From NCBI GenBank assembly GCA_009731375.1, contig BJOX01000141.1:263397-312116 (forward strand): a stretch of 48,720 nucleotides of DNA. Direction: 5' to 3'. The position numbers and the translations under genes were made by a program. Under the pieces are notes generated by a model. It was not told where the DNA came from, did not search any database, and worked only from the letters and a program-made list of their open reading frames with translations. Of the stretch, positions 20,901-29,262 are shown one piece after another. This DNA comes from Paulinella micropora. Its lineage: Eukaryota; Cercozoa; Imbricatea; Euglyphida. Positions within the stretch are counted from its first letter, which is position 1. Every line of letters begins with the position of its first letter.

Positions 20901-23327
20901 GAGGGCAAAGGTGTCTACGCTGTCCCGATTTCTCTCACTGCACCCGGCCGGGACTCGACGTGCCCCCCCACCGTGATTAGAAACCGTTCGGCAATTGAAG
21001 TCTTTCGGTCCCTGGGGCTCCACACCGACGGCAACAATAACCCGCAGATCCAAAGAGACTACGCGATTTCAAGGTTCGTGGCTACTGCCCGGTTGATACA
21101 CAGCCTCGACCTCTCGCTTGCAAGGAAAAGGAAAGCCCTCACGTGTCTCCTCACCAGCATCCTAGATTTTTCCTTCGGGTGGACCCCCTTCCCCCAGAAG
21201 TTGCTTCGGGACCTAGACACAGCTTTTCGGGACCATATCCGGGAGACTCTTCAGCTGTCTCCCCAGGAGATTCCAAACGCGGTGCTTTACGGCCCCATAG
21301 GAGGAGGGGGAGGATTCGGCCTTCACCAGTTCTCCACCCGGTACTACCTGCGAACTTTCACGGTGTTTATCAAATGCCTCCTTTCGACCGATCCATACGT
21401 TCAATACGCGGTGGATGCGCATCTACGCCTAGCGTGGGATTATTACTTCCCCAGGAACAAGGATCTCTGTCCCCAGCGTCTCCCCCTCCGTGGTCGCCGA
21501 GCTGCTCCCAAGAGCTCTTGCCCCCCACAGCCGCCAAGCACGCGCTTCTCGTTCAGATGGGCAGGGGACGGCGGACCGCGCCCGCCACTGATGCATCCAC
21601 CGATTCATCCACCGGACATATGGCGAATGCACTCCGTTTTCCACGGGGTGGAGGTCCCCACCGACTGCATCATTCCAGCTTTCTACCCGCGGTACGTCAA
21701 CGCTGTGAACAGGGGCGCTCTCAGGGACGAAGCCCCCATACCAGAGGACATCAACAAGCAGTGCCCCAAGCTTCCGGACCCCCCAGACCAGCCTTTCCTT
21801 GGATGGCAAGGTCACCTGCATCTGCTCAAGGAGGATCGCCGCGACGGACTTATGGTACTTCATTGGATCCGCGCCTGCAGAGCACTGGGCATTGGCATTA
21901 ACCCGCGCATCCCTCCAGGGCATGTAAGTGACTCGTCATGGCCCGACGGGCGACAGCAGCGATCCGATGCAGAACACAGCCTTGCCCGATTCAGGGAGGC
22001 ATATGACGTTCCCCCGGCCCGCTTCGAATGGAACGCACTAGAGGTCCCAGTCGTTCTCTCCGTCACTAACTTTCTCACCAAGGAGACTGTCGCTCCAGGG
22101 TCAGTAGACCAAGCCATCGCCCAAGTCAAGAAGAATTGGACCTCCTACAACCTATGGAAGCTTCGCCAGAGATGCTCGGAAGACGCTAATAAATTCAAAG
22201 TGGCGCCCCGCTTCGGCCTAACATGGGGGATCCGCTCGGAAATACGCAGACCCTTCCAAGCCATTACCAACCATTTCCTTCAACCCAACGGCGGCCTTTC
22301 AGTGAGAGAGGTAGCCATAGTACTCAAATGCCAGCTAGATGTCTGGCCCACTCCGGCGAGGGTCAGCACTGTGATTACCAAGGGGGCCACCTCGACCTCC
22401 TGCCCGTATGGCTGCAGGGTCACTGGGAGCATCAGCCACTACTTGCTCTCAAAGTCCTCCTTCCACTCGGAGGCCCTCAAGTCTCTACTGGATCAGCGGC
22501 ACTCCAAATGCAGACAGTGGATCCGCAGCTGCTTGGAGCGGTCAGACAACGACGATGGCATAGCACCGGACTGCAAAGTCTTCATCATCGGGGAGGAGGG
22601 AGCCTTCCCTCGACCGAAGCAAGATAGTGCCCCCCCTCGTGCGGACGCAGGTCTCCCCGCCCCGGAGGGAGCCCCCCTTCTTGCCCCACCTCTCTCGCCG
22701 GCTTTCATTCACCCCGCCGCGCAGGTGATGGTGGACATGGCGGGACCGGGTTTTTCGCACAAGATAGACCTGCTGGTCACCGCCTCTCGAAGATCAAACC
22801 ACGTTACCCTGATAGACTACACGACCCGGGAGGATCAATGGCTGGTCCGCGAAGATGACTCCTGTCTCCCCGCGAGACAGTCGCCAGACGATCGGCGGGA
22901 TACCTGGGACCGAGATGGACGTCGGGTGAACCCCCCTTACCGACCGAAGGACCCAAATGCGTTTCGGGGAGAAGACCCGCCCAGCACCTGGCCAGCTATC
23001 CCCTGGAAGTCCCATCAGGCGTGGGGATATAACCCGCGGGCGATCTATGATCACCGATACCTCCCGCTGGAAGAAGCGATAAGCAGGCAGACCATTAGGA
23101 GACGTCCAATGTCTACCAATCTTATTATGATCGCAATGGGGGCGAGAGGATACATCTCCCAAGCCTCATTTGACGAACTGTGCTTCCATTTCTCCAAGAG
23201 CATCGCGCAGCAGATCTACCAAGGCCTAACCAGGATTTGCCATGAGCATATCATCCAGACTTGGAATTTCCTTCACCATTTCCCTGCGGGACCTCCTCCA
23301 AACCCTCCTTTCCTCCCCCCTCAGTAG
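14931..23327 (+). CDS. LINE ORF2: USP protease, RNase HI, reverse transcriptase, restriction-like endonuclease
   Basis: The frame is open from 14736, but ATG 14931, 7 nt after the ORF1 TAA, is the likelier start (about 2798 aa). Domains in order: a USP (about 155-460) with Cys164 in GIKNPDNRYCFLISA, zinc pairs C291-QG-C and C339-AH-C, and His425 followed by WVKCDDD; an unrecognised 470-1000; a Pro-rich linker and a basic helical part to about 1400; RNase HI with Asp1448 (TDGSCF), Glu1488, Asp1515 (YTDYRAL), His1562 and Asp1578 (NECADRLAK); LINE RT with GDDGIPPD near 1672, Asp1810 (STDIRKAFD), IPQGGSLSPG and Asp1940-Asp1941 (HKFADDNW); and an endonuclease region with C2491-PYG-C2495, a His-rich stretch, Asp2613 (KIDLLV), Asp2629 (LIDYT) and the typical amphipathic tail. 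RT and endonuclease would carry out target-primed reverse transcription. RNase H before RT is the reverse of the usual LINE order. The third zinc ligand of the classical CCHC is not obvious. Confidence 0.88.
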   Translation: MYRTPPPLAGPPPPLSVPPGTIVVHHPPSQVRGSTRPASRSTMGGIFFSPEDIRAIRQESQLTRQMQASLKDQEDKMADFYEIEAAGLRPRRTFAKETSGTPPTLTSSTDPSQSNALSNKAQGEYSGVGIITKGKGRPACPRKAPAESPPLPYRGIKNPDNRYCFLISAVQLLSSFPKLPAFLRNWASARPPRSMIGPQMTAISAIINTMAELRPQVKSSSQEFQPISCAWFRYPVVLRSTLPSPDLHDGGDTGLAARGLLLLLRDAGPSFLPRGVSMESWLPHVVSTSSCQGCSTTSLSSTWALPLSLSLLAGDRSPFPLSELVDRWLLGGPSESFRCAHCGGRQGATTRTLQTHAECLLLDIHRPLGLQNLRSLRSAHHNISVLPSLVLDHRWTQDGQPASYSLQSVICIQMEGNARSRQLPHAFLLDRNSSGEWVKCDDDSVSVLHNLTACRVIASYGVQLLFKRTVSSLPDPVAVLHPFSAAQRPALGLSSASKTNRHFRQRLRKIIRNLRKMAADKKDEHSTNAASFNSRAFSLLGQGMSIERHLLPRSPVPSSAPLGFSTVYRVYKQGMREHLPQPSAKWFSDFKQSRDGLRGGAQASLAFATLRYNLERFHGTNVLSLTSHVREPLLAFPPQKVVPPTAPRLSQGALNQWLSQMFLLSPSFGAQLHLRSRNPLADRTTKALESIVQDGSLMLLTSWHALSSPRVLRYVQRRRPRVLIVRAQDIKGRILLHHTANFRSETPAWDHAPRFIGPLGISLPAVRYKRLRTILQLTMLFIDVGARDGLLELSIPEAPFGPEEFFRPDWILAKASAWIVVGLILWSPQESDPQMDPPEEQGLPEGDSEDEEDAITALSHLSREERLVQSIASHRLEAPPLQRWIQARVDIARDRLERQFLSLDAPVDSPPSSPPGSFDRFPGPPPLPSSVEEIIESALPPPSLADSPAPPLPSSRSPEGREARPDGIVAPVVSGSPPLPLVEPKRWTQAQRDSFQQCMEESMRTAQPPQASLKQAIQAAVAAAPIENDAAPPAVPSLALPSVIQDAQPPPPPLSRRQPRPPKSRRKITKVPRMLTALQSITRGLQRQVPRDPGSHLSRLWMSICRTLRMEGDLVGHILDETSSDDPLELSRLLPDALKVLAKARRKINSRLEDIKRVKRESKRPDRFRHNQAFDRNQHKFLLRVQADSAMESPPPEALREHYADLYRTRVSDLADEERRLHQVMGPGATLWTPPEDSKYNQRELLLGSDRLRAPILRPGEVIDKGHFTNLVFRGNVDPAPLSLLPSETESVIQSSAEVALQAGVEGMRSLMNAHKAPSLRQYTVQFPPEDDNERRPNRNSDELKRWDTANLPLQDVYTAPPVDLVPKLMEFLEAEAGEYLGIHLPNGEDTRGLIIRLQSNAFALRLSSLPDEFQQRFPVARLAPRLDRPDELSPGSLSPWDAILVTDGSCFPEHGNAAGFGAFLFYNRDIIAIYGNADNPASSGEQEVLAVMAGGLQFIREMAWRPRRVHVYTDYRALSDANLEGEAHELFKMRSKPPIWDAIFRFHVQTAPISFHWVKSHQERSFEWTFRLNECADRLAKWAVLRRVTRLQRIREWERLRSAPPRDSNGRLLLVGPFQESHIPGDRVKQFVNIFKCLPPPLSREQALDLARRPLSLGEIEHPIQAKKGPAPGDDGIPPDIFKLLSQDAKIQLGSFFSHCWKEKRLPKDWKPGILSQIWKGTGTGANVSDWRGITVSNAILNLYEKLVTFRVESFKLHTGCIRKTSKANTTTVSGCDEWNMVLRLMLADLRAAPKITGKKKTLIIFSTDIRKAFDRAELTYICEAYSHVVAQEGEFPELFAFLRHRFKDSPLKLKVPDSTGKSAVLPDEIHRSRGIPQGGSLSPGTYGVLDEYLTRLCPAQQFMPAGYRFYDGTSSDRSQNTSVYPLRPPLTADHKFADDNWAALGGDGPPELYIPEAQKGFSLLYTQLRAARQICAAEKCSVICLVSEEGKGVYAVPISLTAPGRDSTCPPTVIRNRSAIEVFRSLGLHTDGNNNPQIQRDYAISRFVATARLIHSLDLSLARKRKALTCLLTSILDFSFGWTPFPQKLLRDLDTAFRDHIRETLQLSPQEIPNAVLYGPIGGGGGFGLHQFSTRYYLRTFTVFIKCLLSTDPYVQYAVDAHLRLAWDYYFPRNKDLCPQRLPLRGRRAAPKSSCPPQPPSTRFSFRWAGDGGPRPPLMHPPIHPPDIWRMHSVFHGVEVPTDCIIPAFYPRYVNAVNRGALRDEAPIPEDINKQCPKLPDPPDQPFLGWQGHLHLLKEDRRDGLMVLHWIRACRALGIGINPRIPPGHVSDSSWPDGRQQRSDAEHSLARFREAYDVPPARFEWNALEVPVVLSVTNFLTKETVAPGSVDQAIAQVKKNWTSYNLWKLRQRCSEDANKFKVAPRFGLTWGIRSEIRRPFQAITNHFLQPNGGLSVREVAIVLKCQLDVWPTPARVSTVITKGATSTSCPYGCRVTGSISHYLLSKSSFHSEALKSLLDQRHSKCRQWIRSCLERSDNDDGIAPDCKVFIIGEEGAFPRPKQDSAPPRADAGLPAPEGAPLLAPPLSPAFIHPAAQVMVDMAGPGFSHKIDLLVTASRRSNHVTLIDYTTREDQWLVREDDSCLPARQSPDDRRDTWDRDGRRVNPPYRPKDPNAFRGEDPPSTWPAIPWKSHQAWGYNPRAIYDHRYLPLEEAISRQTIRRRPMSTNLIMIAMGARGYISQASFDELCFHFSKSIAQQIYQGLTRICHEHIIQTWNFLHHFPAGPPPNPPFLPPQ

Positions 23328-24383
23328 GTGGGCGTGCTCCTTCGCCCTACCTGGTCCCCTTTGTTGCTTTGTCCAGAGGCGGGAGGCGAGCGGAGAGGCG
23401 GAGAAGGAAGTCCACCAGAGGCCCAAGGTATCCCACCGAAGCTGAGTCCAAGGGGGGACGAAAATCCATCGCACCGATCCCGTAGATGTGGGAGGAGAGG
23501 GTCTCCTGTGGCTCGCTTAGCCCACCAGCAAGTCAGACGACCCACTGGCACACTAGCTTGCCTATGGAGTCTCCTTTTCCTCCCACCCTTGACTCCCCAT
23601 CGAATCCCACCTCTCCTCGGGGCCACGGAACCGAAGGGGCCTAGCCCTGGCTAGAGTTTTGAATTCCTCTCCCCCCCCCCCCCCAGCCTTCCGCCTCTTT
23701 TTTCTCCCGACCTAGCCTCCGCCCGCTTTGAGTCTCTGGGAGGGTAATCCGTCCTGTCTGTGTCCCCCCCTTCTCAGGGAGCTGCATAGTCATGGGGATG
23801 GAGGACTCGTCTAGGGTTGACTGTGCTTCTTCTTCTGTCTTCTCTCTCTTGTCGGGATTCGGTTTTTTCAAATTTCCAGCGTCTCTGCTGGTTTCCTGGT
23901 CTGTGGGGGGGATGTTTCCTGGGTGGGACGGACGGACCAGGCTTAAGCGCGGCCTCTTGCCTTGGACCGCGCTCCCTTGTGGGATCACTTTCACTCTGTT
24001 CCCTCTCTTTCTCCTCTACGACCGGCCCCCCTCTCTTTCTCTCTTCCTTGTTGCGCTCTCTCTCTCTGGCGTTCCTGCGATTCAGCTGGTGCCCTGTGGG
24101 CCTGCTCGAGTCAGGATCGGTGTGTCTACGACTGGTCGCCCATGGATTGGCGCTGGATGGGAGTCCCGCTTCGACCTGGACGAATGGGCCCAGATGCGCC
24201 GGGACGTGTTGGCTGCTTCGCTTCCGGGAAGATTCTTCCCGGTCTGAATTGGCCTGTGCCAGCCGGTTACTAGGTTTGTGTGTTGGTCGGGAGGTTCCTG
24301 TAGGCTATCGGCTGTCCCTTCTCTCTGTCGTCCTTTCTCTCTCGTTCTTTCTCTCTCGCTCTCTTTCTCTCTATCTCTTTCGT

Positions 24384-24426
<43 letters not shown>

Positions 24427-24671
24427 ATCTCTCTCTCTCCTTCTCTATCTCTACCCTTTCTACGACGTGCATCTGTGTCTCCGGACCGTTTGCGCACAGA
24501 TCCTAGCGGGCTGCCATTCGCTCAAGGCCAAATGCTCCCCCAGCCATCAAACCCGCTCAGTCGGTGTCCCTGATGTTGGTGGTCGTAGTGCAGGCGCCCC
24601 GCAACCGCTACGGGTTTGGGTGGGAATACTGTCTTTCTCATTGTACAATAATTTTAGCAAAATCAATAAAA
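23328..24671 (+). other. LINE 3' UTR with pyrimidine tract and poly(A) signal
   Basis: No gene is seen. Contains a C-run at 23673-23684, a long CT-rich tract (about 24297-24455, with pure (CT)n near 24390-24421) and AATAAA at 24665-24670 just before the junction with T2. No long poly(A) tail is present; the element ends in A4. CT-rich open frames here are low-complexity noise. Confidence 0.7.
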
Positions 24672-25074
24672 ACATGTGCCTTTTTTACCAAATTTTATAG
24701 GTCCCAATATGGTCCTAAGTCAAAATCATTAAAGTGAAGTGGGGGACGCTTGCTAATCGATTCAGAAGTTAGTAGTAGTCGAAAGAAACAATATTCAATT
24801 AATTTTATTTGAAAATCCATGCAGAACGGCTCCCCTTTTGACTTAGCGAAAATAGCCCCACCGATTTAAAAAAATCAAAAAAATTCACTAAGTCAAAACC
24901 ATGGATTTTGATCGGACGAACGGGACTTCACCTCCCTTTTACTGCCAAATCGAAAGCAATCGTGTTTAATCAAAATCTGTTATTAATATTAATGTGCTAG
25001 CTCACCGGACTTAGAAAATTCGACTTTACTGAAACCCACACCCAGAAACCACCAGGAGAGGAGGAGGAGGACAT

Positions 25075-25684
25075 AGAAGAAGAAGAAGAAGAAGAAGAAG
25101 AAGAAGAAGACGTAGAAAAAGAAGAAAAAGAAGAAGAAAAAGAAGAAAAAGAAGAAAAAGAAGAAAAAGAAGAAGAAAAGAAGAAGAAAAAGAAGAAGAA
25201 AAAGAAGAAAAAGAAGAAAAAGAAGAAAAAGAAAAAAAAGAAAAAAAGAAGAAAAAGAAGAAAAGAAGAAAAAGAAGAAAAAGAAGAAAAAGAAGAAAAA
25301 GAAGAAAAAGAAGAAAAAGAAGAAAAAGAAGAAAAAGAAGAAAAAGAGAAGAAAAAGAAGAAAAAGAAGAAAAAGAAGAAAAAGAAGAAAACGAAGAAAA
25401 AGAAGACAAAAAAAAGAAAAAAGAAAAAAAGAAAAAAAAGAAAAAGAAGAAAAAGAAGAAAAAGAAGAAAAAGAAGACAAAGAAGAAAAAGAAGACAAAG
25501 AAGAAAGAAAAAGAAGACAGAAGACAGAAGAAAGAAGAAAGAAGAAAGAAGAAAGAAAAAAGAAGAAAGAAGAAAGAAGAAAGAAGAAGAAGAAGAAGAA
25601 GAAGAAGAAGAAGAGAAAGAGGAAGAAGAGGAGGAGGAAGAAGAAGAAGAAGAAGAAGAAGAAGAAGAAGAAGAAGAAGAAGAA
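25075..25684. repeat. (GAA)n / (GAAAAA)n purine tract in T2
   Basis: Counterpart of the tract at 3726-4456, shorter by 121 bp. A (CAA/CAG)n stretch follows at about 25709-25790. Polymorphic length is expected for such tracts. Confidence 0.95.
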
Positions 25685-25798
25685 CTTCAAGCACCACACA
25701 TGTACAGCATCAACAACAGCAGCAAAAACAACAGTAACAACAACAGCAGCAGCATCAGCAGCAACAACAACAACAACAACAACAATAACAAAAATTAC

Positions 25799-26004
25799 GT
25801 TTATCAGGATTGAGCCAAGATTCTCTTCTAAGTCGCAAGAGCACGTCTGGAAATGAGTCCAGATCGCTTTTGTCAGTTCGGCTTTGTGTATAACTTTACG
25901 TTTCCCGTCTTCCCTTTGGATTCGGTAAGTGATTTTGTGCTCCCGGGCCCACGCCACCAATTCCTTCTTCAGCATAGATAATTTTGAAAATTCCTTCTCA
26001 TCTG
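25799..26004 (-). CDS. Exon E of a hypothetical minus-strand gene
   Basis: After an acceptor (CTGTAG at 26009-26005, minus sense) the frame encodes about 68 residues including MLKKELVAWAREHK, GKRKVIHKAELTKAI and CDLEENLGS, then a possible GTAATT donor near 25798. The Leu/Lys pattern with a GK..HKAEL turn faintly resembles a SAP-type DNA-binding helix-extended-loop-helix, but this is only a resemblance. The same exon is present in T1 at about 4571-4776. How it joins exon D is not resolved. Confidence 0.4.
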
Positions 26005-26057
26005 CTACAGTACGGAGCAGTGCAGCTACCTTTTTTCAAGGCTGCTGGCGCAGCCTT

Positions 26058-26518
26058 TCATCCAACGAGAAATCTTGTTGATTCAATGAAGTTTCTCTCT
26101 TGCAGAAAGGATTTTTCCACCGATGCCTCGCGGTAAAGGGAACTCGAACCATCTGAGTCAAGCCGTTCAGCTTCTGAGAGGTAATTCAGTGCACGAATTT
26201 GTGCAGCCCTGTCCTGTGGCATGGCCCAAGGATCGTTTGGAACGTCGCCCAACACGAAAACATTCATTTTATGAACGTCGCCATACACGTCCACACATGA
26301 GAAATGAGCTGGCCTTCCGGGGTAAGGGCCATCACCGTATTCTCCATCGAATTCCAAGCCTGCTAGAGATTCGGAGTGAGTAAGCATGTCCTTGATTTGC
26401 TGCTGTTCTTCAGGCCGGGGCCGCCCGCACACCTCCGCAGCAACTTCAAGAACTTCCTTTCTGAGTCGTGGTGTTACCAAATCGACAGGTGGCAGCTTGC
26501 GTGGGAAAGATCCTGGAA
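26058..26518 (-). CDS. Exon D of a hypothetical minus-strand gene
   Basis: Begins after the acceptor TTTTATAG (26519-26526 on the plus strand, reversed) and encodes a segment with PGSFPRKLPPVDLVTPRLRK, CGRPRPEEQQQIKDMLTH, HFSCVDVYGDVHKMNVFVLG and YLSEAERLD, open to TGA at 26058. It splices in frame from exon C (phase 1). The T2 right boundary (26230) lies within it, so the T1 copy is cut by the LINE. The product is not recognised; the balanced composition looks like a real globular protein. The true 3' donor may lie before the TGA. Confidence 0.5.
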
Positions 26519-26658
26519 CTATAAAATTCAATAATCGTGTGCTAGAAAACGAGAAAATCAATAGTATAAACATGTATATAGCAACAATATTAATGCAAAA
26601 TCAAATGGTAATGTTATCTTGCAATTATTACAGTATTAGATGATTAAATTGTAATTAC

Positions 26659-26785
26659 CGGGAGCTCGAACCATAGCTTGAATTGGATCTCCGTCAGGGG
26701 TGTCGTTTACCCCGTGCCTCTCCTGTTGCGCGTCGCCCCACATTTTGTTCCAAGCACCTGGAAGTCCGCCCGGCCACTCACTAGC
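26659..26785 (-). CDS. Exon C of a hypothetical minus-strand gene
   Basis: 127-nt open segment flanked by an AG acceptor (26787-26786) and a GT donor (26658-26657). It encodes 42 residues with ASEWPGGLPGAWNKMW and GVNDTPDGDPIQAMVRAP and joins exon D with matching phase through a 140-nt intron. Not recognised. Upstream linkage to exon B could not be settled because the obvious donors give the wrong phase. Confidence 0.45.
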
Positions 26786-26826
26786 CTTGAACCGCCACGA
26801 CAATGGCGGATTGTAGTTTTGAAAAT

Positions 26827-27122
26827 TTAATACTTGTTCATGAGACCAGCGTAGAATCTTTCCCAGTCATAGGTCGTAGTAAGAAATAGAAGAACGTAGG
26901 AGTCCTTTTTGGTTTTGAATGTGCAGAGGACTTTAGCTAATGCATGAGCTAAGCTTCCAGTGGTAAGAGATGAATTGAGTCCCCTTCTGATAACACGGAA
27001 CTTTTGGTCGTCTGAAGAGTAGCAGTGATGTGGCAGGTTCCTGTGTGTCTCGATTTGACTTCTCCAACCATCCAAAATTATGTGGTTCAAAAATCCGAAA
27101 TTGGCAAATCCTGTTTTGTCTC
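26827..27122 (-). CDS. Exon B of a hypothetical minus-strand gene
   Basis: Starts after a GAGCAG acceptor (27128-27123) and encodes about 98 residues including DKTGFANFGFLNHIILDGW, HRNLPHHCYSSDDQKF, LTTGSLAHALAKVLCTFK and YVLLFLTTTYDWERFYAG. Joined to exon A it restores a Gly codon across the splice, which supports the pair strongly. An in-frame TAA ends it at 26827. No known domain recognised. Confidence 0.5.
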
Positions 27123-27319
27123 CTGCTCAGTCAAACTCGAGAAACAGCCTGAACGCTGCTGTCGTTTGAGGTCTCCACAGTTCCCAACGTAGGATGTGAT
27201 ATAACACTGTTATGTTACTGTTTTGACCATGAGCATTTGACTCACCGTACGCAAATACAAGGTTTGCTCTGTCGAGTAGGAGGATTCAATTCCAAGTAGC
27301 AGTCTGACTACATACTTAC

Positions 27320-27560
27320 CTCTGAAGTCATAAATCGATCGACGGCAAGATGGTACAAGTATAGGTGGGGTCATATCTATTGAGTGTACAGTGGAGGTCT
27401 GGTCGCCCGGGGCAGCAGCTTTCCTCTTCATACTCTCGACTCTGTTCGTGCGATGTATCTTGTGATGGACCCTGCTCCTGCGCTTGTAGTCCTCCACCTG
27501 CTCGTCATTCACAAAGCCACGCTCCTTTTCCTTCGCAAGCTTTTTGCACTCAATAGCCAA
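27320..27560 (-). CDS. Exon A of a hypothetical minus-strand gene
   Basis: Lys/Arg-rich segment (KKLAKEKERGFVNDEQVEDY, HHKIHRTNRVESMKRKAA, then HSIDMTPPILVPSCRRSI) ending at a consensus donor, AGAG|GTAAGTATG, at 27320/27319. Phase 1 matches exon B across a 197-nt intron. The start of the exon is not fixed; 27560 is only the first start codon seen. Function unknown. Confidence 0.5.
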
Positions 27561-27627
27561 TAGTGTGCAAAGGCTGTCCTTCGCCCAGTCGGTTGTTACA
27601 TTATCAATATGATATGTGAGACACCGG

Positions 27628-27682
<55 letters not shown>

Positions 27683-27747
27683 GGTGAAAACAGAGTGCTT
27701 GAAGTTGGTTGCTAACACTATGATTGGGTAGATGGATAGATATAATC

Positions 27748-27781
<34 letters not shown>
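27628..27781. repeat. Two (GATA)n microsatellites with a duplicated spacer
   Basis: (TAGA)n at 27628-27681 and again at 27747-27781. Each is followed by a related sequence (AGGTGAAAACAGAGTGCTTG near 27682 and AGGTGAAGACAGAGTGGTTG near 27786), so a unit of about 100 bp has been duplicated. Confidence 0.85.
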
Positions 27782-28520
27782 TACCAGGTGAAGACAGAGT
27801 GGTTGAAGTTGTTGTTGATGGTAACGAAAAAATTAGGCTTATTACGTGCTTACCACGAACGTGCTCGACGTTCCGGAAATACTGTCTCCACACCTTGTTT
27901 ACAGCGTCGATGCCTGGTGGCTGCTCTGGATCGAGCCTCCCTTGCTGAAACTACAATACCAGGAGACACTCTTCTTTCCAATGACGTACTACATATTGGT
28001 AGACAGGATCTTCTTGCTTCAAGTATTGAACTTTTCATGTTCCATCACAGTCATCAGACTCAGGTCCCCACTTTTTCGAAAGCAAAAGTACAATCATGTC
28101 GTTGGTCAGAGGAGGAGGTAGTCCCCCTTTGAGATGGATTTTAGTTCCATTAAGCAGTAGTGGACATGAGGCTTTTCCCGACACCATGAATGCGCATCCA
28201 CATTCTTTTGCAGACTGGCTCCATCTTAAAGAAATACTGTACGTTCATATTATTGTCTTGTCGCATAAGCGAAAGCTTAGCTTCCAAAGACCTCGTGAGC
28301 TCTTTCAGAGACAGGGAACACGTCTCTGCCCTTGTCTGCATGACATCACGGACGTCGACCCACGAATTACATTACAGTACCATCCTGGCTCAGCTCTAAC
28401 ATGGAGGAGTGGAAAAGCAAAAATCTGCGCGGCGTGAGCACAACTTCCACAAGTCTAAGTCAACAAAAAGTTACATAAATAGAAAATCAGTGGCAGGGAA
28501 AGCTTACACACTAGCTAAGG
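27782..28520 (-). other. Possible further exons or gene fragments, minus strand
   Basis: No complete gene. Minus-strand frames at 28150-28341 (LSLKELTRSLEAKLSLMRQD, VCKRMWMRIHGVGKSLM) and about 27957-28164 (NGTKIHLKGGLPPPLTNDM, then after an in-frame TGA YLKQEDPVYQYVVRHWKEE) have protein-like composition. They may be upstream exons of the minus-strand gene or decayed copies. Splice sites were not resolved. Confidence 0.3.
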
Positions 28521-29262
28521 AAGGATTCTGATACAAAAATGCAAGGAAAAGGAATGAGAAGGAAAGTTAGAAAAGAGAAAGGCTTCACGCGGCGTGAGCT
28601 GACCCCAAAAAGTTGTGCGCTTGTTATGAACCAAGAAATGCATGTAGGGAGCAAAGAAGTTGGTAGAAATGTCAACAAACATGTGTTCTATGTCTGCAAA
28701 TACATAAATGCTTGCAGGAATGAAGATTGACAAAACCACAATGACAAGCACAACAATTTTCTGCGTGATTTAGGGTACTGAAAGTTGTATTCGTTATACA
28801 TACTCTGGAAGGAGAGCAGAAAAAACGAAACAAATGTAACAGAAAGTTGTAATATGAGGTAATAAAGGATTTTGATACAAAAATACAAGAAAAAGGAATC
28901 AGAAGGAAAGTTAGAGAAGAGAGAGACTTCACGCGGCGTGAGCTGACCCCAAAAAGTTGTGCTTGTTATGAACCAAGAAATGCATGTGGGGGGCAAAAAA
29001 GTTGGTAGAAATATCAACCAACATGTGTTCTATGTCTGCAAATACATAAATGCTTGCAGGAATGAAGATTGACAAAAAACAATGACAAGCACAACCATTT
29101 CCTGCGTGATATAGGTACTGAAAGTTGTATTCGTTATACATACTCTGCAAGGAGAGCAGAAAAAACGAAAAAAATGTAACAGAAAGTTGAAATAGGATGA
29201 AGTAAAGGATTCTGATACAAAAATGCAAGGAAAGTAATCAGAAGGAAAGTTAGAGAACGAAG
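28521..29262. repeat. Minisatellite, about 342-bp unit, just over two copies
   Basis: Units start at AAGGATTCTGATACAAAAAT near 28521, 28865 and 29205 (third copy partial). Each carries GGCGTGAGCTGACCCCAAAA, a CAAATACATAAATGCTTGCA block and ATTCGTTATACATACTC. Copies differ by scattered substitutions and small indels. Frames inside are mirror copies of each other and not credible genes. Confidence 0.9.

Larger units (their letters stand above)
5003..24671 (+). mobile_element. Giant two-ORF non-LTR retrotransposon with a restriction-like endonuclease
   Basis: The limits come from the flanking direct repeats T1 and T2. Inside are a roughly 1-kb 5' UTR with degenerate repeats, ORF1 (6026-14923), ORF2 (14931-23327) and a 1.3-kb 3' UTR ending in AATCAATAAAA. 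The RT is of LINE type: an FADD active site, a GDDGIPPD block and an IPQGGSLSPG block. The C-terminus resembles the restriction-like endonuclease of R2/NeSL-group LINEs. No LTRs belonging to the element, tRNA primer site or integrase were seen. Known LINEs are mostly 4-8 kb, so 19.7 kb with two uninterrupted ORFs of over 8 kb each is exceptional. Intact ORFs and apparently identical flanks argue for recent insertion. The exact 5' end is inferred only from the end of T1. Confidence 0.85.
24672..26230. repeat. Direct repeat T2, right flank of the giant LINE
   Basis: Second copy of the segment at 3323-5002, 1559 bp, apparently identical outside its 610-bp (GAA)n tract (25075-25684). Beyond 26230 the sequence continues naturally into the rest of exon D of the minus-strand gene, so this copy is contiguous with the original locus and T1 is its duplicate across the LINE. 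Confidence 0.9.

Noticed and set aside
3323-26230. T1 and T2 as LTRs of an LTR retrotransposon
   Set aside because: The RT is LINE-type with a restriction-like endonuclease tail, there is no integrase, primer site or TG..CA termini, and the repeats carry exons of a gene that continues to the right of T2.
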